A stretch of 5,867 nucleotides of DNA. Source: Hyphomicrobiales bacterium (lineage in GTDB: Bacteria; Pseudomonadota; Alphaproteobacteria; Rhizobiales; Xanthobacteraceae). A program made the translations under genes and the position numbers. The notes under the pieces were generated by a model. It had not been told where the DNA came from and searched no databases. It saw nothing but the letters and a program-made list of their open reading frames with translations. This document shows, one piece after another, positions 1-5,560 of the stretch. The stretch's first letter is position 1; each line of letters begins with the position of its first letter. Location of the stretch: positions 1 to 5,867 of the forward strand of contig PKXB01000050.1 of assembly GCA_003133345.1 (NCBI GenBank), read 5' to 3'.

Positions 1-267
1 TTCGTCGCGGTGATCGCCGGCTGGGTGGTGACCGAGAGCGGACGCCAGCCCTGGATCGTCGAAGGCCTGCTGCGCACCGCCGACGCCACCTCGCCGGTGC
101 CGGCCGCCAGCATCGCCGGCACGCTCGCTTTGTTCGTCGTCGCCTACGGCGTCGTGTTCTGGTTCGGCATCTACTACATCAACCGGCTGATCGCGCAGGG
201 GCCGCGTCAGGTCGCCGAAGAGACCGGACATTTTTCACGCCGCCCGATTTCGGCAGCACACCGATGA
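1..267 (+). CDS. cydA: Cytochrome bd-type quinol oxidase subunit I, C-terminal end (partial)
   Basis: Only the last 88 residues are present; the 5' part lies before the window and the frame is open from base 1. Subunit I carries the haems and the quinol site of the membrane-bound terminal oxidase that reduces oxygen to water. The visible piece starts in a hydrophobic stretch and contains TESGRQPW (residues 11-18 of the fragment), matching the family's conserved GRQPW motif, followed by GLLRTADATSPVP. A last transmembrane helix spans about residues 39-60 and a short polar tail follows. The GRQPW/LRTAD context and the partner cydB resemble the cyanide-insensitive (CioA) branch, but the Q-loop that would help decide is outside the window. 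The stop codon overlaps the ribosome binding site of cydB, so the two genes are surely co-transcribed. Confidence 0.93.
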   Translation, partial: FVAVIAGWVVTESGRQPWIVEGLLRTADATSPVPAASIAGTLALFVVAYGVVFWFGIYYINRLIAQGPRQVAEETGHFSRRPISAAHR

Positions 268-270
268 GGA
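266..270 (+). promoter_or_regulatory. Ribosome binding site deciding the cydB start
   Basis: GAGGA lies 7 bases before the ATG at 278 but only 4 before the alternative GTG at 275. This favours the ATG. The site shares bases with the cydA stop codon. Confidence 0.7.
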
Positions 271-277
271 CTGCGTG

Positions 278-1279
278 ATGGAATGGTATCTCCCAGTGAT
301 CTGGGCTGGCGTCATCGGCACCGCCGTCGCCATGTACGTGATCCTCGACGGTTTCGATCTCGGCATCGGCGTGCTGTTCCCGTTCGCGCCCAGCGAGCGC
401 GAGCGCGATCAGATGATGCGCTCGGTGGCGCCGTTCTGGGACGGCAACGAGACCTGGCTGGTGCTCGGCGGCGCCGGCTTGTTCGTGGCGTTCCCGCGCG
501 CCTATGCGGTGATCATGCCGGCGTTTTATCTGCCGGTGATCGTCATGCTGCTGGCGCTGGTGTTCCGCGGCATCGCGTTCGAATTCCGCACCGTCTCGCA
601 CAGCAAGACCTGGTGGAGCGTGGTGTTCACCGGCGGCTCGACGCTCGCCGGTTTCGCGCAAGGCGTGATCCTGGGCGGGCTGATCGAGGGCGTTCCGGTG
701 CGCGACGGCGCCTATGCCGGCGGCCCGTTGCACTGGGCGAGCCCGTTCGCGTTTGTTTGCGGGCTGGCGCTGGTCGCCGGCTACGCTTTGCTCGGCGCCA
801 CCTGGCTGGCGATGAAGACCGAAGGCCCGGTTGCCGTGCGCTCGCGCGGGCAAGCGAAATGGCTGTTGCTGGCGGTGCTCGCCTTCATGGCGGTGGTGAG
901 CCTGTGGACGCCGCTGGCCGAGCCGCGCATCGCGGCGCGCTGGTTCTCCTTGCCGAATTTCTATTTCCTGTGGCCGGTGCCGGTGGTGACCGCGCTGGTT
1001 GCGTTCTTGCTCTGGCGCTGGCTCGAGCAGGGACGCGAGGTGCCGCCGTTCCTGGCGGCGATCGCGCTCTTCATGCTGGGCTATCTCGGGCTGGTGATTT
1101 CCAATTTCCCCTATTTGGTGCCGCCCTCGCTTACCGTCTGGGACACCGCCGCGGCGCCGGCGAGCCAGATCTTCATGCTGCTCGGCACGTTGCTGCTGCT
1201 GCCGTTCGTGCTCGGCTACGTGGTGTTCATCTACTGGCTGTTCCGCGGCAAGGTGCGCGAAGGCGAATCATATCATTGA
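278..1279 (+). CDS. cydB: Cytochrome bd-type quinol oxidase subunit II (CIO-like)
   Basis: This 333-residue inner-membrane protein is the second subunit of the bd-type quinol oxidase and pairs with CydA in aerobic or microaerobic respiration. The length matches CydB/CioB proteins. About nine hydrophobic helices can be read, near residues 5-31, 56-75, 78-98, 114-135, 151-173, 192-210, 226-247, 256-278 and 297-322. Conserved motifs are LDGFDLGIG (23-31) and APFWDGNETWLVLGGAGLF (51-69). Both include acidic residues (D24, D27, D55, E58) of the kind conserved in CydB for proton or haem-site function. The wording FPF...ERDxM and NETWLVLGGAGLF is closer to cyanide-insensitive CioB than to E. coli CydB, which is a family-memory judgement. 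ATG 278 is preferred over GTG 275 because of the GAGGA site. It begins 10 bp after cydA and overlaps the convergent downstream gene by 7 bp. No CydX-like small ORF follows. Confidence 0.96.
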   Translation: MEWYLPVIWAGVIGTAVAMYVILDGFDLGIGVLFPFAPSERERDQMMRSVAPFWDGNETWLVLGGAGLFVAFPRAYAVIMPAFYLPVIVMLLALVFRGIAFEFRTVSHSKTWWSVVFTGGSTLAGFAQGVILGGLIEGVPVRDGAYAGGPLHWASPFAFVCGLALVAGYALLGATWLAMKTEGPVAVRSRGQAKWLLLAVLAFMAVVSLWTPLAEPRIAARWFSLPNFYFLWPVPVVTALVAFLLWRWLEQGREVPPFLAAIALFMLGYLGLVISNFPYLVPPSLTVWDTAAAPASQIFMLLGTLLLLPFVLGYVVFIYWLFRGKVREGESYH

Positions 1280-2775
1280 GGCGGCCGCACCGTGGCCCAG
1301 CCGACCCGGATCAGCGGCAGCAGGCCCTGCACCGTGCGTGCGAACGAGCGCGGCACTTCCGGCACCATGGCGGGGAACTGCGCCGTCAGCGCCGCCGGCG
1401 GCGTGCCGGTGTTGTCGCCGGCCGGCCAGACCAGGATGCCACCCTGCTCGCGGATATCGGCGGGGCTCGCCCACGGACTGCGCTGCGGCGCCCAGTCGAA
1501 ATAGACATGCGGACGGCTTGGGCTGCCGAGCGCGACCAGCGGCGCGAGCTGCGCATCACCGGTGACGAAGCCGAGCGGCTTGCCGGTGCGGCGCTGAAAA
1601 TTATCGGCGAAGAAGCGGCCCTCGGCATTGGCCGGCTGCGACACTTTCAGGTCGACGGCGAAGGTCCACGGCAGCAGCGCGATGCCAAGCACGATGAGGA
1701 CCGGTGGCGCCACCAGCAGGCCGAGCCAGGTGAAGGAGACCATGCGCTCGCGATAAAGCGGCACCTGATCGCCGGCGGCGACCACTACCGCGAGGCCTGA
1801 GAGCAGCACCAGCGGCGCGATGCGGTCGAGCGGTCCCAGCCGGCCGCTGGCAAAGACGATGGCGAGCGCGGAGGCCGCCGGCAGCAACGCGAAGAAATAG
1901 ACGAACAGCCGCGCGAACGGCTCGACCGGATTGCGGTCGATCATCGGCGCGTGTTCGTGCCTGCGGCGCGGCCAACCGCTGGCGAACGCGACCAGCAGGC
2001 CGAGGCCGAGATGGGTCAGCGCCAGCGCGATGGCGAGCCACATGCCGGGGGACAGCGTGCCGGCCGCCGCGGCACTATCGTTGAGACCGGAGACGACGAG
2101 ATCGCGCGCACCCTTCAGCCACGCCAGATGCGGGAATATGACGATGGCGAACGGCAGCAGCGCGATCCACGGCTCGGGCTTGAACAGCGCCGCGTGCCCG
2201 CGCGGGCTCGCTAATGTGAACACGAGCATCAACGCGATCAGGATCAAACCGACATAACTCGCAAGCAGCAGCAGGCCGAGATCGAGCGCGAGCAGGAACC
2301 AGTAGCCGCGCTCGCCTTCGCCGACCGCGCGCCAGTAGTGGAGCAGCGCCAGCGCCCACAGCGGCGCCGCCAGCACGGCCGGGCCGAAATTCGGGCTCGG
2401 CACCGTGAAGGCCGCGACGCCGACCATCAGCAGCACGGCGAGCACCGCGTGGCGCGTGCCGACGATGCGGCGGGCGAGCGTGAACACCGCCCAGTAGGTG
2501 ACGACGATGCAGGCCTGCGCCAGCGCGTAGAGCCCGAAGGCGCCGCCGAGACGATACGCGACCTCGCCCAGCCAGAACGCCAGCGGTGGCCCGAGATAGC
2601 TGCCGAGCACGAATTCGTGGCCGATGGCCAACAGCAAAGGCACTTCGCCGGGCGGCGCGCTGTAGAACAGCGCCGGCATCAGCGTCCACAACGCGGCTTG
2701 CGTGAGCGCCACGGTCCAGAACACCACCGCTGGGCGTCCGCGCAGGAATTCAATGATCAGGGAGACGTAATGCAT
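1273..2775 (-). CDS. GT-C membrane glycosyltransferase, family 39 / ArnT-like
   Basis: This 500-residue polytopic membrane protein has the architecture of family-39 (PMT/ArnT/Rgt-like) transferases. These move a sugar from a polyprenyl-phosphate donor to lipid, protein or glycan on the periplasmic face. A first helix (about 18-38) is followed by a loop with PPGEVPLLLAIGHEF (41-55) and GSYLGPPLAFWL (58-69). This corresponds to the family's acidic first loop and its D/E-x-PPL motif. About eight to ten further helices extend to residue 371, then a soluble tail of roughly 125 residues (375-500), probably periplasmic. The usual acid before PPL is replaced by L-G; E44 and E54 are the remaining loop acids. 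The substrate cannot be told. The ATG at 2775 has no clear Shine-Dalgarno; the only strong purine run (GGGAGGG) is about 19 bases upstream inside a palindrome. It lies 69 bp after rnhB on the same strand and its 3' end overlaps cydB. Confidence 0.8.
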   Translation of the reverse strand: MHYVSLIIEFLRGRPAVVFWTVALTQAALWTLMPALFYSAPPGEVPLLLAIGHEFVLGSYLGPPLAFWLGEVAYRLGGAFGLYALAQACIVVTYWAVFTLARRIVGTRHAVLAVLLMVGVAAFTVPSPNFGPAVLAAPLWALALLHYWRAVGEGERGYWFLLALDLGLLLLASYVGLILIALMLVFTLASPRGHAALFKPEPWIALLPFAIVIFPHLAWLKGARDLVVSGLNDSAAAAGTLSPGMWLAIALALTHLGLGLLVAFASGWPRRRHEHAPMIDRNPVEPFARLFVYFFALLPAASALAIVFASGRLGPLDRIAPLVLLSGLAVVVAAGDQVPLYRERMVSFTWLGLLVAPPVLIVLGIALLPWTFAVDLKVSQPANAEGRFFADNFQRRTGKPLGFVTGDAQLAPLVALGSPSRPHVYFDWAPQRSPWASPADIREQGGILVWPAGDNTGTPPAALTAQFPAMVPEVPRSFARTVQGLLPLIRVGWATVRPPQ

Positions 2776-2792
2776 TGGCCCGTAATTTTTTA

Positions 2793-2816
2793 ATCCCTCC
2801 CTTGCAAGGGAGGGAT
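2793..2816. repeat. Perfect 24-bp palindrome between rnhB and the GT39 gene
   Basis: ATCCCTCCCTTG is followed immediately by its exact reverse complement, centred between 2804 and 2805. It sits 28 bp after the rnhB stop codon and 17 bp before the GT39 start codon, on the transcribed minus strand. In minus-strand RNA the hairpin would be followed by an A-rich rather than a U-rich stretch (plus-strand T6 at 2786-2791), so it is not a canonical intrinsic terminator. It resembles the CCCTCCC...GGGAGGG intergenic palindromes often met in Rhizobiales genomes, but membership of a repeat family cannot be tested in one window. It could act as an mRNA-stability hairpin, an attenuator or a protein-binding site. 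Confidence 0.75.
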
Positions 2817-2844
2817 AAGAGCGGCCAGAGATAGAGAAGCCGCG

Positions 2845-3558
2845 CTAAAGAGGCAACAACTCGCCCACCGCGTCGTCGGCGGCGCCGCCCAAATCCCCAC
2901 TTAAGGCCGCGAGCCTGGCCGCCACCGGCGCGAAGGATTTGCGGTGATGGATGGTCGGCCCCAGGCGGGCGAGCGCCGCGAAATGCTCCGGCACGGAATA
3001 GCCCATATGGCGCTCGAAGCCGTAGCCGGGATGCGCCAGGCCGAGGCGACCCATCAGCCGGTCGCGGGTCACCTTGGCGACGATCGAGGCCGCCGCCACC
3101 GACAGCAGCAGCGCGTCGCCGGACACCACCGCCTCGCAATCGCAGCCGCAATCGATCTTCATGTTGCCGTCGACGAAAACGAGCTGCGGCCGCACCGGCA
3201 GCGCCCGCACCGCGCGCGCCAGCGCCCAGAGCGAGGCGCGCAGGATGTTGTCGCGGTCGATGCGTTCGACCGCGCCGAACGCCACCGACACCTGCGCCGT
3301 GGCGCAGATTTTCTCGTACAGTCTTTCGCGTTCAGGCGCGCCGAGCTTCTTGGAATCGTTTAAGCCGCGCGGGATGTGGCTAGGATCGAGGATGACCGCC
3401 GCCGCCACCACCGGGCCGGCGAGCGGTCCCCTACCCGCCTCGTCGCAGCCGGCGATCGGGAAGATGCCTTTATTGAGCGCGCGCCGCTCGCGCCGGAAAG
3501 TCGGGCGCAGCACGGGTTCATCGAGCGGCAGGCGCTGCGCGAGGGCTTTGCGGGGCAT
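2845..3558 (-). CDS. rnhB: Ribonuclease HII
   Basis: RNase HII cuts the RNA strand of RNA-DNA hybrids and starts removal of single ribonucleotides misincorporated into DNA. The 237-residue product has all family motifs in order: [14 protein letters not shown] (37-50), NDSKKL (67-72), FVDGN (128-132), [13 protein letters not shown] (155-167), YGFERHMGY (179-187) and HRKSFAPV (205-212). The four catalytic acids are D39, E40, D130 and D166, so the enzyme should be active. A basic N-terminal extension of about 30 residues precedes the core, as is usual for rhizobial homologues. A CGCDC cysteine cluster (137-141) follows the third catalytic acid. ATG 3558 is the first start in frame; no strong ribosome binding site is visible. 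The gene lies 89 bp downstream of the radical SAM gene and 69 bp upstream of the GT39 gene, all on the minus strand, so one transcript is possible. Confidence 0.96.
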   Translation of the reverse strand: MPRKALAQRLPLDEPVLRPTFRRERRALNKGIFPIAGCDEAGRGPLAGPVVAAAVILDPSHIPRGLNDSKKLGAPERERLYEKICATAQVSVAFGAVERIDRDNILRASLWALARAVRALPVRPQLVFVDGNMKIDCGCDCEAVVSGDALLLSVAAASIVAKVTRDRLMGRLGLAHPGYGFERHMGYSVPEHFAALARLGPTIHHRKSFAPVAARLAALSGDLGGAADDAVGELLPL

Positions 3559-3647
3559 GACGCGTAGACAATGCGCGGCATGGCGCTCAAGTCAATGACG
3601 GTAACCGGCGGTGTGGATGACCGGGGATAAGAGCCGCCGTCACGGCA

Positions 3648-4820
3648 CTATTCGAACAAGCTTAACTGCTCCGTCGCTGGCTTGGGCGCGCGGAAATGCG
3701 CGGTCGAGAGCGAGAACTTGCAGGCATTGAGCCCGAGCTTCTCACAGGCCATCTCGAAGCGGCGGCCGATCATCCAGGCATAGGGTCCGGTGCCCTTCAT
3801 GCGCTTGCCCCAGGTTGAATCGTAGTCCTTGCCGCCGCGCGTTTCGCGGATCAGCTTGAACACATGGCGGTAACGGTCGGGATAATTCGCCATCAGCCAT
3901 TCGCGAAAGAGATCGCGCACCTCCAGCGGCAAGCGCAGCAGCACATAGCCCGCTTCCTTGACGCCGGCCGCCTGCGCGGCATCGAGGATGCGCTCGATCT
4001 CCATGTCGTTGAGCGCCGGGATCACCGGCGCCACCATCACCGTCGTCGGCACGCCGACTTGCGCGAGCCGCCGCAAGGTTTCCAGCCGCCGCATCGGGGT
4101 CGCCGCGCGCGGCTCCATCTTGCGCGCCAGCTCGGGGTCGAGCGTGGTCACCGACAGCGCGACCTTGGCGAGATTGCGCTCGGCCATGCGCGCGAGGATA
4201 TCGAGATCGCGCAACACCAGCGCCGATTTGGTAACGATGCCGACTGGGTGGCCGGCGCGCTCGAGCACTTCCAGGATGCGGCGCATGACTTGGTAGCGCC
4301 GTTCGATCGGCTGATAGGGATCGGTGTTGGTGCCGATCGCGATCACCTTCGGCTCATAGCCGGGCGCCGACAATTCGCGCTCCAAGAGCTCGGCCGCCTC
4401 CGGCTTCACGAACAACTTGGATTCGAAATCGAGCCCTGGCGACAGGCCGAGATAGGCATGGGTCGGGCGCGCGTAGCAGTAGACGCAGCCGTGCTCGCAA
4501 CCGCGATAGGGATTGATCGATCGGTCGAAACCGATGTCGGGCGAATCGTTGCGGGTGATGATCTTGCGGGTGGCGTCGGTTTGCACCGTGGTTTTGAACG
4601 GCGGTAATTCGTCGAGCGAGCGCCAGCCGTCGTCAAACGCAATACGCGCCAGCGGCTCGTAGCGGCCGGAGGCATTGGTCTGCGCGCCGCGCCCGCGCCT
4701 GCGCTCGTGCTCGACCACGACGCCGAGCAGTTCGGTGGCGTCGTCGACAAAGATGCCCGCCGGCGCGGAGGGCAGCTCCTTAACCGGCGGGCTTCTCAAG
4801 GCTGCGCTATTTCGAGCCAT
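3648..4820 (-). CDS. PA0069-family (SplB-like, COG1533) radical SAM protein
   Basis: This 390-residue enzyme belongs to the radical SAM superfamily, where a [4Fe-4S] cluster cleaves S-adenosylmethionine to start radical chemistry. The cluster motif is RGCEHGCVYCYARP (106-119) with C108, C112 and C115 (CxxxCxxC). Other family signatures are GRGAQTN (43-49), HAYLGLSPGLDFESK (121-135), GTNTDPYQPIE (163-173), TKSALVLRD (197-205), EPRAATPMRRLE (236-247) and APVIPALND (264-272). The closest named class is PA0069 family, grouped with spore photoproduct lyase-like proteins (SplB, COG1533); the reaction of this subgroup is not established to my knowledge. The protein ends QLSLFE (385-390), a sliding-clamp-binding-like motif. 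ATG 4820 is supported by AAGGTG just upstream. A GTTC-N7-GTTC LexA-type box lies 24 bp before the start codon, suggesting SOS control. rnhB follows 89 bp downstream on the same strand. Confidence 0.93.
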   Translation of the reverse strand: MARNSAALRSPPVKELPSAPAGIFVDDATELLGVVVEHERRRGRGAQTNASGRYEPLARIAFDDGWRSLDELPPFKTTVQTDATRKIITRNDSPDIGFDRSINPYRGCEHGCVYCYARPTHAYLGLSPGLDFESKLFVKPEAAELLERELSAPGYEPKVIAIGTNTDPYQPIERRYQVMRRILEVLERAGHPVGIVTKSALVLRDLDILARMAERNLAKVALSVTTLDPELARKMEPRAATPMRRLETLRRLAQVGVPTTVMVAPVIPALNDMEIERILDAAQAAGVKEAGYVLLRLPLEVRDLFREWLMANYPDRYRHVFKLIRETRGGKDYDSTWGKRMKGTGPYAWMIGRRFEMACEKLGLNACKFSLSTAHFRAPKPATEQLSLFE

Positions 4821-4825
4821 AGTGG

Positions 4826-4831
4826 CACCTT
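4826..4831 (-). promoter_or_regulatory. Ribosome binding site of the radical SAM gene
   Basis: Read on the minus strand, AAGGTG stands 5 bases before the ATG at 4820. It supports this start, which keeps the full N-terminus before the GRGAQTN motif. Confidence 0.65.
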
Positions 4832-4837
4832 AGCTGA

Positions 4838-4867
4838 GATATAAGAACATAACAAGAACGTTTTCAG
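4838..4867 (-). promoter_or_regulatory. Tentative sigma-70-type promoter of the radical SAM gene
   Basis: On the minus strand CTGAAA (4867-4862) and TATATC (4843-4838) are separated by 18 bases, each matching four of six consensus positions. The LexA-type box fills the spacer between them, the classic layout for repression. The leader would be very short, with the transcript starting at or just before the ribosome binding site. The hexamers are weak, so this is a suggestion only. Confidence 0.35.
4845..4859 (-). promoter_or_regulatory. Alphaproteobacterial LexA (SOS) box, GTTC-N7-GTTC
   Basis: The minus strand reads GTTCTTGTTATGTTC, an exact direct repeat of GTTC with a 7-base, AT-rich spacer (GAAC-N7-GAAC on the plus strand). 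This is the established LexA recognition pattern of Alphaproteobacteria such as Rhodobacter, Sinorhizobium and Caulobacter, and differs from the palindromic E. coli and Bacillus boxes. It lies 24 bp upstream of the radical SAM start codon, where bound LexA would block the promoter. It is about 105 bp upstream of the divergent glycosyltransferase-like gene, so effects on that gene are less likely. At this base composition an exact match in 144 bp of intergenic DNA would arise by chance only about 0.3% of the time (both strands, independent bases). Binding itself is inferred. Confidence 0.72.
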
Positions 4868-4964
4868 CGGCCCACAATTTGAGCATTTTGGGGCCCGATC
4901 TCGTGGCGCGTTCGGCAAATTCCACATGATATGGTGCCAACCAATCCACACGGGCTCCGGTTCC

Positions 4965-5534
4965 ATGCTGAGCGCGATCATCTCCACCCACGAATCGGAA
5001 CGCGTCCTGGTGCCGACGCTGGCCGCGCTGGTACCGGGCGCTACCGCCGGCCTGCTCGGCGAGGTGATCGTGGCCGACGCCGGCTCGCGCGACGCTACTG
5101 CGGAAGTGGCCGACGTCGCCGGCTGCCGATTTATGGCCTCGAGTGAGCCGCTGGGCGCGCGGCTGAAGGCGGCGGCGGTGAGTACGCGCACGCCGTGGCT
5201 GCTGTTCCTGCGCGCCGGCTGCGTGCCGGAGCCGGGCTGGGTCGATGCCACTGAGCGCTTCATCGAGGCAAGCAGCGGCACCGAGCGCGCCGCGGTGTTC
5301 CGCCCGCCCGGCGTCGCCGACCTGCTGCGGCCGGGCCTGGCCGAACTGATCGCGCTGCTGCGCGTCACGCTCGGCGGCGGTGCTAGACCTGAGCAGGGCC
5401 TGCTGATCGCGCGGCAACATTACGACCGCATCGGCGGCCACCCCGGCGGCGCCGACGCCGAGGCCGCCATTTTGCGCCGGATCGGCCGGCGGCGGCTGGC
5501 GATGCTGGCGACCGGGGCGCGTTTCGCGCGCTGA
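4965..5534 (+). CDS. Short glycosyltransferase family 2-like protein with degenerate DxD
   Basis: The 189-residue product begins MLSAIISTHESERVLVPTLAAL, resembling the first strand and helix of the GT-A fold in family-2 glycosyltransferases (usually LSVIIPTYNE). It then shows EVIVADAGSRDATAEVA (33-49), equivalent to the nucleotide-sugar-binding VVDGGSTDxT segment with D38 and D43. PWLLFLRAGCVPEPGW (77-92) aligns with the usual LLFLDADxxxPPGW, but the metal-binding DxD has become RAG (83-85). A C-terminal EQGLLIARQHYDRIGG (143-158) resembles the acceptor-side QG/GG segment of the TIGR04283-like group. No membrane helix is evident. ATG 4965 is preferred to ATG 4926 because the family fold starts directly there; no good ribosome binding site is seen for either. 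It is divergent from the radical SAM gene and convergent with moaB (26-bp gap). It may be catalytically inactive or use another metal arrangement. Confidence 0.75.
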   Translation: MLSAIISTHESERVLVPTLAALVPGATAGLLGEVIVADAGSRDATAEVADVAGCRFMASSEPLGARLKAAAVSTRTPWLLFLRAGCVPEPGWVDATERFIEASSGTERAAVFRPPGVADLLRPGLAELIALLRVTLGGGARPEQGLLIARQHYDRIGGHPGGADAEAAILRRIGRRRLAMLATGARFAR

Positions 5535-5560
5535 GGTAAATTCGATATCTATGAGGAGAT

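Noticed and set aside
179..853. A 224-codon open frame antisense to cydA/cydB
   Set aside because: Its composition (H, R, A and E rich) is typical of the complement of GC-rich coding DNA, and cydB is certain by its motifs.
1280..1340. A CydX/CbdX-like small subunit gene after cydB
   Set aside because: No short hydrophobic frame with a plausible start follows, and the region is the coding 3' end of the convergent gene.
283..1800. A 505-codon open frame on the plus strand, out of frame with cydB and antisense to the GT39 gene
   Set aside because: It is arginine- and alanine-rich with no recognisable domain, and it covers well-supported genes in other frames. Such long shadows are common at this GC content.
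3597..3641. Possible terminator hairpin (GACGG/CGGCGG with CCGCCGTC) between the radical SAM gene and rnhB
   Set aside because: The stems are only 5-6 bp with loops over 20 bases and there is no T-run, so it is not convincing.
3864..4607. A 247-codon open frame antisense to the radical SAM gene
   Set aside because: It has no domain signature, and the radical SAM motifs on the opposite strand are unambiguous.
4926..4945. Sigma-54-like TTGGCAC element on the minus strand
   Set aside because: The -12 part (TTGC) is missing at the required spacing.
4926..4964. Upstream ATG start for the GT2-like gene, adding 13 residues
   Set aside because: The added residues are not conserved-looking, while the first beta-strand of the fold starts right after ATG 4965.
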